Source: Girardinichthys multiradiatus (Eukaryota > Chordata > Actinopteri > Cyprinodontiformes > Goodeidae). From it: a stretch of 64,000 bases of DNA. Both the position numbers and the translations under genes were made by a program. Shown here in pieces: positions 23,175 to 33,646 of the stretch. Each line of letters opens with the position of its first letter. Within the stretch, counting starts at the first letter, position 1. The stretch lies in the NCBI RefSeq assembly GCF_021462225.1, contig NC_061804.1, positions 4,069,001-4,133,000 on the forward strand. The letters are read 5' to 3'. Under the pieces are notes generated by a model. The model did no database searches. It was not told where the DNA came from and saw only the letters and a program-made list of their open reading frames with translations.

Positions 23175-23251
23175 GGGGGAAGACGTACTTAATCATAATC
23201 CTAACATGTTTATTCAAACCCACTTCATCCTTAACGTTTACGTCTTCCTCC
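23175..23251. repeat. Inverted repeat (13-bp arms, 51-bp loop)
   Basis: 'gggggaagacgta' (23175-23187) faces 'tacgtcttcctcc' (23239-23251), one mismatch. It may be part of the terminal or internal complementary region of the DIRS-like element. Confidence 0.55.
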
Positions 23252-24409
23252 GGGGTCCGAGCGCCAAAGAAATAATCTTTCATTAATAAACTCTCTAACC
23301 GTCATCTTGTTGTTTCTCCATTTTGTGAGTCTTTCCAGGTTGAAATAAAACTTACAATGAATTTATCTAGAGTGACAGAGGTCTCTCAAGATATATCTCA
23401 TTTTTCCACAAAGGGGTGGTTGAGAACTGAGAATCACCATAAAATATACATATGATGCATACAATTATGTCAAACCATAGTTGGTCCCCATTTTGCTGCA
23501 AAAATAGCCCTGACCCATCACTCCTGACTCCTCTAGACCCCTGAAAATGGGCTGTGTCATCTGTCAGCAACGTTTTAGCAGAAGATCTTTTATATTTTGG
23601 AAGAAGTGAGGTAAAGGTGAATTGGAGGCAAGGCAAAAACTCAAACTAGTTATGGTCCTTTAACCATTACTGAATCGTTTTTGCTTTGTGGCCGCAAGCA
23701 TTATACTGGTCAAAAGTCTAGAGCCATCAGGGAACCATTTCCATGAAAGACAGTACAAGGTCAGTAATGATGCTTATGTGGTACCTGTAAAACTAATATC
23801 AACAGGGATAGCAGGACCCAAGGTTTCCCAACAAAACATTGACCTTAACATCATGCTGCCTTTGCTGGTCCACCTTTATCCCACAGTGGATGGGTTCTGT
23901 AACTTTTTGTTTATATTTCCACAAATTATATCTAAATAAGTTCATAGTATCTGAGCAAGTAGTGATGAGCAATGTCTTTAATTGAATTTGTTTACAACTT
24001 TCAAGCAGCATAAGGATGTGTTTTGGTTTATTTTGTGACCCTAAGCCACTTTAATTTTTTACAGTGAACCATAATGAGCACTCAAATTTTAAAGAAAAAA
24101 ATAATATTAATCAGCAAAATGATTTTTCATGTCTCAAAAAACAAAGCATGTAAAGCAGGGATCTCAATCTCTGGTCTTTGAGGGCCGGTGTCCTAGAGCG
24201 TTTGATCTGTCTCTGCTTAAAGACTCCCGAATCAAATAGGCAGGTCCTTAAGAAGACCCTGTAGAACTTGACTGCATGCTAGGGAGGCAATTCATCCATT
24301 TCATTCAGGTGTGTTGACCTGGGGAGGAGGAACCCCTTGTAAAGTAGAAGCACACCAGCCCTAGAGGACATGAATTTGAGACCCCTGGTGTTGGGCAGAG
24401 AAGATATCC

Positions 24410-24775
24410 GTCTACTTATCGTCTATACCCGCTCATTCCTTGCAGGTTTGTGAGGGACTAGTGCCTACCTCAAACGGTCATTGGTTAAAGGTGGGGCACA
24501 CGCTGGGCAAGTCTGCAGTCCATTGTCCAAAAGGCATCAGAGAGATAAACAGGACAAACAACTAGGCATGCACACATTCATCACATTCAATTTAAAGAGA
24601 CTAATTAACCTGACTGACCTTTATGGAGTGTGCAAGGAAGCTAGAGTACTAAGAGAGTACCCCCTTATGCACTGAGGGAAGATGCAAATTCCTTCTAGAA
24701 AGTTCCCAGGCCAGGATTTGTACTCAGGACCTTCTTCCACCAAGGCAACACGGCTACCCACATTGCCACCCTGTA
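24410..24775. repeat. Dispersed repeat, degraded copy
   Basis: A diverged version of the repeat at 25270-25620: both share 'ctaattaacctgac/ccaattaacctaac' and 'ggaccttctt..aaggcaaca' text in the same order. Non-coding; the open frame 24481-24675 belongs to it. Confidence 0.55.
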
Positions 24776-25269
24776 GACTGTACAGTAGGTAGTGAGAAAC
24801 ATTTTGAGTTGTAATAAAGGATTTCTTCTGAAAGATAAATTAAATGACATCAGATGATACCATGACCATGTATGTATTTATAAAATTATACAGCTGCAGG
24901 ATTTTAAAAAATGAAATTCTAGGATATTTTGTGTGCCTCGATTTACACTGAAACCTGTGGAAAGTTGTGACCTAAAATCACACTTTAAATGACCAAAGAC
25001 ATTGCTGAATTGAAGAAATTGTTTACTTTGTGACATGGAATGTTCCACAGGACCCGTCTGACAACACGAAGTAGGCTAAAAGATATCCTACAGCGCAATG
25101 TTTGAACAGGATATACACAATACTGCCAAAGGAAATCATTCACCCATCTGAGTATTCAGTTCAGATCACTTCTATGGTGATACATTATATAGTGTATTAG
25201 ATCCAGCATCATCTATTTATGCTTTGCTATTTTCCTTTTAGTAATTAATTTTATAGTTTTATTTGTCAG

Positions 25270-25620
25270 TCAGTCATTTTCTACCACTTATTCCATAGTG
25301 GGTCACGGGGGAGCTGGTGCCTATCTCCAGCAGTCTATGGGCGAGAGGCAGGGTACACCCTGGACAGATCGCCAGTCCATCGCAGGGCAACACACAGACA
25401 ACCATGCACACACTCATTCATACACCTAAGGTCAATTTTAGAGTCACCAATTAACCTAACAGGCATGTCTTTGGACTGTGGGAGGAAGCCGGAGTACCCG
25501 GTGAGAACCCACGCATGCACGGGGAGAACATGCAAACTCCATGCAGAAAGACCCCAGGCCAGGAATCGAACCCAGGACCTTCTTGCTGCAAGGCAACAGT
25601 GCTACCAACTGCGCCACTGT
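25270..25620. repeat. Abundant teleost-type dispersed repeat
   Basis: Contains 'gggtacaccctggacagatc', 'ggcatgtctttggactgtgg' and 'gaatcgaacccaggaccttc', the well-known wording of a very common fish interspersed repeat. The open frames in it on either strand are not genes. Confidence 0.7.
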
Positions 25621-25629
25621 TTTATTTGT

Positions 25630-26460
25630 CTTTACTTTATATTTTACTTACAAACACCTTGTTTATATATTAACAACCTATGATTTTAAGATTTGGGAAA
25701 TGTTTTCTTAAACATTTTTATACTTTTATTTTCAGTGTCTATAAGTGAATGTCTATAATGCTTGATTGATTTATCGGGGAGTTAGAAATGGAAAAAAATC
25801 CTTTAAGAGAAATTTGGATGAGCATGTATACTGCATGGTGTTCTGTTACAACTGATGGGTTGTAACAGGGTTACAAAATCAGGGTTATAAAATCTGATTA
25901 ACTAAACAGCCCTGTTCTGCAAAACAGACAAAGGAAGGAGACGCTGAACTGGTTGAGAAGCAGTTAGAAAAAACACATCGCATTGTAAATTGTCTTGCAT
26001 ATTTTACGTTCCTGGGTTTGGCAGCAACAATGGAATGCAAGACAGTTGAGTTTATTTACAGAGAGTAAAGTGAAAACGAAAGTTACCTGTGTTCAACGCT
26101 GGGATCTGCAATGGGTTAAACACTGATGGTCCAGTAATGTGAGCTTGCTCCGTTTAATCTGTGATTCCTCTTCCCCCCATCTGACTATCCTGCATAAAAT
26201 ATACTGTCTGCATAGTCCGTATAACACATTGGGTCTTAAACATACATATTCATACTGAACTGTTATATCATTGCATCGTTTTATTAGTTATTAGTTTCTT
26301 GTTATTTGTTTATTTTCAGACTTTTTTGTAGTTTTTTCCTTATTCTTTTAATTTATACTTAGTAGTTTAATTGAATGTAACTGGCCTTATTAAAGAGTTT
26401 CTTGACTAAAGTATTTTAACTGGAGATTGAAGTATTGTGTTAATAAATGCTTCTATTTTA
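25630..26460. other. Intergenic, AT-rich
   Basis: No gene or clear element recognised. It ends at the left edge of the block shared with 59940. Confidence 0.5.
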
Positions 26461-27124
26461 AAGAGAAGTTGTTTGTGTTTATTCTGTATAGGTGTGCAGT
26501 GTTTTCTGTTTGAGAATGCCGGTGCAAGAATTCACTTCATCTGTTCTATAATATTCCATATTCTATATTGTTCCTTAATATCAAACCTCACCAGGCAGGT
26601 TTTCATAAAACAATATCTGACAGAGACTGAGGTGCTTAGCTGTCATTTCCTGATAATGTGGTGGTGCCCCATCTTGATTATTTAGGTTAAAATGAACTAA
26701 CTTTGTTAATAATCGCTTTGACACTAATAAATATGCACAACACAGTACGGTTTTAAATAATAATATCAGTCATTAATGGGTTGTGTCAGGTTTAAACAAC
26801 CTAAAATACTTATAACATCACAAAAAGAAGAGAAAGACAAATAATTAGTTATTTTACTCGCTGCGAGGAGAACGGACAGAGATGTGCTTTCAGTTACAAA
26901 TCTCCTACCGCTCTGAAAACCATCTGTCTGCACCTCTCTTTTTATTATTTTTGGAGGTTTACTAGTTACAATAAACATTGCTCTCTAAAGGATGGGAAAA
27001 ACAGCTGCAACGTAAACAGATCATAAACACCATTATCTTGTAACAACACACTTCCACAATTTCCTCAATCTTAAGATCAGTGTGTCTTCTGTTCAGCACA
27101 ATCAGCCACCCTCTTTATGACATC

Positions 27125-27628
27125 TGTTGGAAAAATTGTATATAGTTTTTAGTTTTATCTTATATTCTTTTCCTTTTCTTTCATTTGACTATTTGATTTT
27201 ATAACCATTCATGATGTTGTGTGAGGATGTGTGAGTTGTCTGCAGGCAAAGGTCATAAATGGAGCTGGGAAGGAAGCGGTCCAGTTGAGGAGGTCATATA
27301 GATGAAGGCTGATTGCGCTAACCAGATGATGCACTGATCCTAGAAGATGAAGAGATTGTGGAAGTGTGTTGTTAAAAGATAAAGGAGTTTATGACCTGTT
27401 TACGATGCAGCTGTTGTTTCCCATCCTTTAGAGAACAATGTTTTTGTAAATAGGGACCCCCAAAGATAATAAAAAGAGAGGTACAGGCAGATGCTGTTCA
27501 GAGCGGTGCGAGATTTGTAACTGAACACATCTTGACCGTTCTCCTGGACTCGAGTATATTATTAATTCTTTGTCTCTCTCTCTTCTTTTTGTGATGTTAT
27601 AAGTATTTTAGGTTGTTTAAACCTGACA
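27125..27628 (+). repeat. ERV 5' LTR (504 bp)
   Basis: Begins TGTTGGAAAA and ends ACCTGACA. An AATAAA lies in 'agataataaaaag' at about 27470. It is near-identical to the 3' LTR over their shared part. Confidence 0.9.
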
Positions 27629-27634
27629 ATAATT

Positions 27635-27652
27635 TGGTCCTTCGAGAGCCGG
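27635..27652 (+). promoter_or_regulatory. Candidate primer-binding site
   Basis: TGGTCCTTCGAGAGCCGG starts six bases after the LTR, in the expected place and with the invariant TGG complementary to a tRNA CCA end. I do not assign the tRNA. Confidence 0.65.
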
Positions 27653-28134
27653 ATTCCAACTATGCCTGATGGTTCCAGCGGGTCGGTAGACTCCAGGAAA
27701 AGACCGTGCGCACGGCTGTCTTCATCAGGGAGACACACAGACCCTTTCCGGGACTGGATTTCGGCCCGCCCGCTGGGGTCTGACGGCTGACGGAACTCTG
27801 AGGGAGAGGAGAGGACAAAGTGGTGAGTTGAATCTGGATTTAAAAAGTGTGACGAATCACTGGAGGTCATTGCGTGAAATAAAACAAAACCCTGTAAATC
27901 CTAGGCCCTAACAGGTAACAGCAGTGCGCCGGAATTCTGCTTAAAGTATTAAGGTGTAATACTGAAAATTCCGTGTTTCCAGGACGGCGGAGTCCGCATT
28001 TAAGTATTTTAAACAAAAACACATACTAAGAAAATTCCGCGTTTAAATGTGTGCATGTGAGAAATGAATGGAGGATTTAAACCACTAGGTTTTGCCTCAT
28101 ACCAAAGCAGTAGGATTGTAAGTGACTAACGTTT

Positions 28135-28760
28135 GTGGATGCAAAGGCAAGAATTCTCAAAGCAGTACTTGCACACAATGACCAGGAACTAACAAACAGA
28201 GTGAGGGGATTAATCGATAGGCTTACAGTCAGGTACAGACGCAGAGCTGACTACGCAGAATTAGCCAGAGTCAAACAAAAAGAGGAAGAACGTTTTGAAG
28301 AATATAGGATTAGACTGACAAAAGGATTTAAAATACATAGTGGTCTACAAGAAGATGAAAACGAGCAAGGAGCTTATCGACAGCAGTTAAAAAATGCACT
28401 ACATGCTGGTTCCAGGGATGCAATTAATACCTGGGTAAGGATACATTTTATAGGGTTCCCCACAGCAAATCTAGAAGACTATGTAAATCATGCCCTCCAT
28501 GCAGAAAAAGTAATGAAGGATAAAAAACAAAAAAAAGTAGTAAACACCTTTTTCAGCAAGAAGAAGAAGGAGAAGAGCAGATTTATTATCAAAGCAACAG
28601 AGGAAGAGGGAAATTTAGAGGCAGAGGACAAAACCGCAGGGGTCAGAGAGGAGAAGTGAGCAGAGGAAATTACAGATAATACACCTCAGGGTGTTGGTGT
28701 TGTGGGAGAGAAGGACATCTGGCCAGAGATTGTCCTGAACGAAGAAATAATGATTCAGCA
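28135..28760 (+). pseudogene. ERV gag remnant (capsid C-terminal part and zinc knuckle)
   Basis: The frame 28135-28659 corresponds to the C-terminal part of a retroviral capsid (Lys/Glu-rich, LTNRVRGLIDRL, FIGFPTANLEDYVNHAL). The nucleocapsid follows in another frame: a CCHC knuckle CWCCGREGHLARDC is at 28692-28733, and a stop precedes it. A frame slip near 28560 separates the two. Matrix and the first part of capsid are absent from 27653-28130, which shows no gag similarity. Confidence 0.8.
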
Positions 28761-28907
28761 TGACTAGGACAGAAAACAAGTGAAATTGTTCCTAGTACCT
28801 CAAACACTGATGAAAATAAAAAAACAAAACCACAGGAGCAGGATGTCCTCCTAAATTTCCAGGACCTTCTCTCCCTAGATAGCATAAAACCTGAAGTTAC
28901 CTTACTG

Positions 28908-29366
28908 TTGAATGGAAAATCAATTACTTTTCTTTGCGATACCGGAGCATGCAGGACCACCTGTAGGGAAACATTCCCAAATTCTAGACTTAGTGATCAA
29001 CAAATAACAGTAAGGTCAGCTAGTGGGAAATTGACACAAGTCTGTGAGTCTGAACCAGTTTGGATAAGAGATCCCAATGGACAGTCATGTCAGCTATCTA
29101 TTCTAATGTTTCCTGAGTGTCCGGTGAATCTATTGGGACGAGATGGATTACTGCATCTGGGTTTAGCATTAATTCCGACCTCAGAAGGACACATTGTAGT
29201 AAAGAGAAAAGCAGAACTCAGCCAAGGAGATTGTTTTGTGCTGAAAGGAGTGGGACCACCTTATTACCACTATTCACTGGATGTTCCGAATAAGCCACCC
29301 CTAGACAGAGGGACAGCTTTATTAGCAGAAAGAAGAATGTCATTACTCAACTACAAGATCAGATGA
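28908..29366 (+). pseudogene. ERV aspartic protease and start of pol
   Basis: Has the active-site motif LCDTGA (usually LVDTGA) and the C-terminal LLGRD signature. Downstream residues (YHYSLDVPNKPPLDRG) lead toward the reverse transcriptase. The ORF stops at 29366. In the second ERV copy (62384) one residue after the motif differs (CDTGAC here, CDTGAG there). Confidence 0.8.
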
Positions 29367-29794
29367 CACCAGATGATCTACATATTACCATGTGGTATAA
29401 AAATACTCCTGGACCAGATAAAACTTATGGAGAAGCATTAACTAAAGTAACCCCTACCAAAGTCATGGTAACTTATGTTTATACAGATGGGAAGAGTACG
29501 TCAGTTGCTGAAGTAGTGCTAGCGGAAAACACTAGGAAGCTCTGCAAAATGTGGTCACCTCCACACATATCTTTATTCAAGGATAAATAATTCAAGTGGC
29601 AGGATATAGGAAGAATAGTGCAGAGGGGAAAAGATGCCACAGACTGGTTTGCAACAACAATGAATACAGAAACTAGTGCATTCACAGGATTGACTAGAAA
29701 ACCATTATTCTGGACAGTGACGGTGCAGGAAGGGATACATTTGCATACAAAGCAACAATGAGAAATATTCCTTACTGAACAGGAGGAACAGTTC
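29363..29794 (+). pseudogene. ERV pol linker region, interrupted
   Basis: The open frame 29363-29590 continues the segment between protease and reverse transcriptase. A stop at 29588 (TAA) and one at 29759 (TGA) interrupt it. No separate domain was recognised. Confidence 0.55.
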
Positions 29795-30427
29795 TTGAGT
29801 GAAGTCCCTGATAAGTTATGGTCAAAAGACCCTACTGATGTGGGTTTAGTAAAAAGAGCGGTACCTGTTCAGATTAGAGCAAAAACGGAATACAGGCCCA
29901 AAGTAAAACAATACCCTTTGAAACATGATGCACGTGAAGGAATAAAACCAGTAATAAAGGATTTAATAACTGCAGGGGTGATAATAAAATGTGAGGACTC
30001 ACCATGTAACACCCCCCTTTTTCCAGTTAAAAAACAAGCTCCATCAACAGGAAGGCGCATGGTACAAGACTTACAGGCAGTTAATAATGCAGTTGTCCAG
30101 AGAGCACCGTGTGTTCCTGATCCTTATACATTATTAAATTCCCTAAGACCAGATGCTAGAATATTTACTGTAGTTGATTTAAGCAATGCATTTTTCTCTG
30201 TACCTATAGATAAAGATAGTCAGTTCTGGTTTGCATTCACCTTTGAGGGACAAAGATATACTTATACCAGACTACCTCAGGGTTACTGTGAAAGTCCAAC
30301 TATATACTCTCAGGTAATGAGTGCAAGTATGGCCAAGTTTGACCCTCCAAGAGGTAGTCAAGTTTTACTATATGTTGATGATGTGCTATTAGCCTCTCCT
30401 GATGAGGAGACAAGGGACATTTTATGA
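29795..30427 (+). pseudogene. ERV reverse transcriptase fingers/palm
   Basis: Motifs in order: RRMVQDLQAVN, FTVVDLSNAFFSVPI (first Asp), LPQGYCESPTIYSQ, and LLYVDDVLLASP with the catalytic YVDD. The frame ends at TGA (30425-30427), just after the YVDD region. The thumb and connection expected next are missing: the following frame starts already near the RNase H. The same junction occurs at 63903 in the second copy. Confidence 0.9.
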
Positions 30428-31422
30428 CTTCAGTTCTGGTTCAACAACATGGAGATAAAATGAAACCAATAGCCTATTTCTCTTCAAAACTAGACAGTGT
30501 TGCGTGTGCGCAGCCATATTGTGTGAGAGCTGTAATTGCTGCCTCCATGGCAGTTGAAGTTAGTGCTACAATAGTGTTATTTCACCCTTTAACTTTAAGA
30601 GTTCCCCATGCAGTTTCAGCATTATTACTGCAGACGAATATGACCTTTCTATCACCTGCTAGACATTTGTCCTGCATGTCAACTTTACTGTCACAACCAC
30701 ATTTAACTATAGAAAGGTGCACCACTCTAAACTCAGCAACACTGTTACCCACACCTGAAGATGGAATTCAACATGATTGTCAAGAATTAGCAGAAAAAGA
30801 AGCAAAAACAAGAAGTGGTTTGCAGGATTTACCTCTTTTGCACGGCAAAATAGTTTATGTGGATGGTTCCTCCAGAAAAGATGAGAGAGGGAAGACACAA
30901 ACAGGATAAGCAGTAGTGACGAGAGATACAGTGTTAAAAGCGGAGCAATTACTTTCACATTATTCTGCGCAAGCTGCAGAGTTAATTGCACTAACCGAGG
31001 CCTGCAAACTATTTGCAGATGAGGAAGTAACTATTTATACTGATAGTCAATATGCATTTGCAACAGTGCATACATTCGCTCAATATTGGAAAAATAGAGG
31101 CATGGTAACATCTACTGGGAAACCAGTAATGCATGCTGATTTATTAAAAAACGTATTGAAATCAGTACACCTCCCTAGAAAATTAGCAGTCTGTAAGTGT
31201 GCAGCACACACTTCTGGCACAAGTGATGTCATAAAAGGGAATACATTTGCAGATAAGACAGCAAAAGTGGCTGCAGCTGGACAAATCAAAATATTAGTAA
31301 TGGAAAAACAACATAATATAGACAATATTGTGTTAAAAGAGATGCAACAACAAAGTCCACCACAGGAGATAGCAATGTGGAAAAAACATGGAGCTGCATT
31401 AAAAGATGAAATCTATATGTGA
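30424..31422 (+). pseudogene. ERV connection end and RNase H
   Basis: The frame 30424-30909 starts with the segment leading to RNase H ([18 protein letters not shown], then IVYVDGSSR with the first Asp). A stop at 30907-30909 splits it from 30916-31422, which carries AAELIALTEACKLF and IYTDSQYAFATVH (later catalytic residues). RNase H is interrupted by a single stop. Confidence 0.85.
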
Positions 31423-31473
31423 CCAGATAATAAACCTATCTTACCAAAGAACCTATACAAATGGGCAGCAGTA

Positions 31474-32484
31474 TTGAGCCATGGTGTTTCACATGTCTCA
31501 ACAGGGGGTATGGTAGGACAGATACATCAATATTATAGAACATATGGATTTAACTCTTATTCAAAAAATCTTTGTAGAACATGTTTAACATGTGCTAAAC
31601 ATAATCCACAGGGGAATTTAAGACCACGAAGGGGACAATTTCCAAAACCAAAATACCCTTTCCAAACAATTCATATGGATTTTATTGAGTTAAATCACAG
31701 TGAAGGGAAAAAGGTCTGTTTAGTCATTATAGATGCATTTTCTAAATGGATAGAACTATTTCCAACTAAACATCCAGATGCCTTGACTGTAGCAAAAGCA
31801 CTGTGTAAAGATATCATTCCCAGATATGGGATTCCAGAGAAAATATATAGTTATAATGGAGTTCATTTTGTAAATCAAATAATAAAGAAAATAGGAATTA
31901 TGTTTCACATAAATCTGAGAAACCATTGCGCTTACCACCCTAAAAGTGCTGGATTAGTGAAAAGGATTAATGGGACTATAAAGAACCGCCTGAAAAAGTG
32001 TATTGAAGAGAAAGGAAGACCATGGACACAGTGTCTGGATCTAGTAAAACTATATATAAACATTACAAGCACCTCAGGGTTAACACCCTATGAAACATTA
32101 TTTGGAAGATCATACAGATTACCACAGTTCAAAAATCAGTGGGAGTTAGATGAAGAAGCTAACCTAGCTGATTATATGAGGAGTATGTTAGAAAAACAAC
32201 AGAAACAAAATCAAACTAATGAGGAATGTTCTATTTCCCAGCAGAAAAATCAACTAGTGGAACCAGGAGACTGGGTGTTAATAAGGAGTGTAAAGAAGAA
32301 GCATTGGTATTCACCTAGGTGGGAGGGCCCATATCAGGTACTACTAACAACTCCCACGGCAGTAAAAATAGCTGAGAGATCAACTTGGATTCACCTTACA
32401 CATTGTAAAAAGGTCATTTTGGCTGAAAGCTCCGTCAGGGGAAGTGATTTACAGACTGATAATAGGGTGGACCCAGACATTTAG
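31474..32484 (+). pseudogene. ERV integrase with two lost catalytic residues
   Basis: Zinc-binding region with CRTCLTC. The catalytic core has Asp69 in HMDFIEL. The second position is Tyr127 (YSYNGVHF, normally Asp), and the third is Lys163 ([13 protein letters not shown], normally Glu), exactly 35 residues later as in the D,D-35-E pattern. The C-terminal [17 protein letters not shown] is intact. Catalytically dead as encoded, despite an uninterrupted 336-codon frame. Confidence 0.9.
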
Positions 32485-32566
32485 AGTCTGGAGAGACTGT
32501 GAAGAAAATTAAGACACTGGAACCACTTAGAGGAGTAAAATTTAATCCCAAATGACTTCTAGATGG

Positions 32567-33052
32567 ATGAGCAATGCTTTCCGATGCTGGGTGTTTATAT
32601 TTTTTCTCATATTGATTTGTTTATTTTTCTGGTACTTCTGGGAACCAGTCAAGATTAATTAGAATGTAATAACACCTGCTATGAGTCATATGAAACAAGT
32701 AGCGCTAAATCAAGGAAGGCAAGATAACCTAACTATGTGCACTAAACAAACTTCTTATACTTATGGTATTCAAGTGTGCGTGAAATCTAATACCACAGCT
32801 GTGGTGCTGATCCCACTCATTAGCTTGACCAAACGAGGAAGGAAAGGGCAAGATTATAGAAGTTATAAATGGTACTTAATTAATGACAGAAGAGACACCT
32901 CATGGTCCATGATGGTAGCTGATGAAGGAAACAATTGGACACCAGAGTGGGGCACCACTGCTTATGCTAGTCATCAAAAGAAGTTGTTTAACCTCCATAA
33001 AGCTGATAATGCAATCCAGGTGACCATTAACCTCACGCATAAGGATGTGTGA
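32567..33052 (+). pseudogene. ERV env N-terminal remnant
   Basis: Starts MSNAFRCWVFIFFLILICLF, a hydrophobic leader, interrupted by TAG in the same frame at about 32660. It continues in that frame to TGA at 33050-33052, which already lies inside the 3' LTR. The later surface and the transmembrane subunits are deleted. Confidence 0.65.
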
Positions 33053-33451
33053 GTTGTCTGCAGGCAAAGGTCATAAATGGAGCTGGGAAGGAAGCGGTCC
33101 AGTTGAGGAGGTCATAAAGATGAAGGCTGATTGCGCTAACCAGATGATGCACTGATCCTGGAAGATGAAGAGATTGTGGAAGTGTGTTGTTAAAAGATAA
33201 AGGAGTTTATGACCTGACCTGTTTACGGTGCAGCTGTTGTTTCCCATCCTTTAGAGAACAATGTTTTTGTAAATAGGGACCCCCAAAGATAATAAAAAGA
33301 GAGGTACAGGTAGATGCTGTCCACAGCGGTGCGAGATTTGTAACTGAACACATCTTGACCGTTCTCCTCGACTCGAGTATATCATTAATTATTTGTCTCT
33401 CTCTCTTCTTTTTGTGATGTTATAAGTATTTTAGGTTGTTTAAACCTGACA
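33042..33451 (+). repeat. ERV 3' LTR, first about 99 bp missing
   Basis: Matches 27224-27628 with a 5-bp duplication (gacct) and a few substitutions. The env deletion runs into the LTR, so its TGTTGG start is lost; the 3' end (ACCTGACA) is intact and followed by the target-site duplication. Confidence 0.9.
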
Positions 33452-33646
33452 ACATCCTCAACTGTGACTGCTTCCTTCCCAGCTCCACCTTTGATCCTTG
33501 CCTGCAGACAAACTCATCACATCCTTACTCACACATACATCATGAAAGGTTATAAAGATCAAATATTAAAGTTAAATACAAGGAAAAATATAAGATGAAA
33601 GAAAAAATATAAGATAAAACTATATACAATTATTCCAACCGGTTGC

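Larger units (their letters stand above)
27125..33451 (+). mobile_element. Endogenous retrovirus (gamma/epsilon-like), defective
   Basis: LTR, primer-binding site, gag, pro, pol and env remnants, LTR. The target-site duplication ACATC is at 27120-27124 and 33452-33456, inside the older LTR. All genes are broken: gag lacks its N-terminal half, pol has an internal deletion, integrase has lost catalytic residues, env is truncated. The RT YVDD motif and the integrase C-terminal GPY/F-type motif (WEGPYQVLL) point to the class I-like (gamma/epsilon) group; the genus is uncertain. Confidence 0.92.
26784..33640 (-). mobile_element. Older solo LTR (antisense), split by the younger ERV
   Basis: Two pieces, 26784-27124 and 33457-33640, are on the minus strand the 3' and 5' parts of one LTR (525 bp together) related to the ERV's LTR. 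The piece at 26784 starts TGTCAGGTTTAAAC (complement of the LTR 3' end) and the piece at 33640 ends ATTCCAACC (complement of the 5' end). A 5-bp duplication GGTTG flanks the outside (26779-26783 and 33641-33645). No primer-binding site adjoins its 3' end, consistent with a solo LTR. Confidence 0.85.
26462..33646. repeat. Block shared with 59940-64000 (segmental duplication of the nested ERV)
   Basis: From 'gagaagttgtttgtgtttat' at 26462 the sequence runs parallel to 59940 onward with about 1% difference and almost no gaps. It includes about 320 bp of non-ERV flank (26462-26783), the antisense solo LTR and the ERV. The right edge of the shared block lies beyond the window in the second copy. 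Confidence 0.85.
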
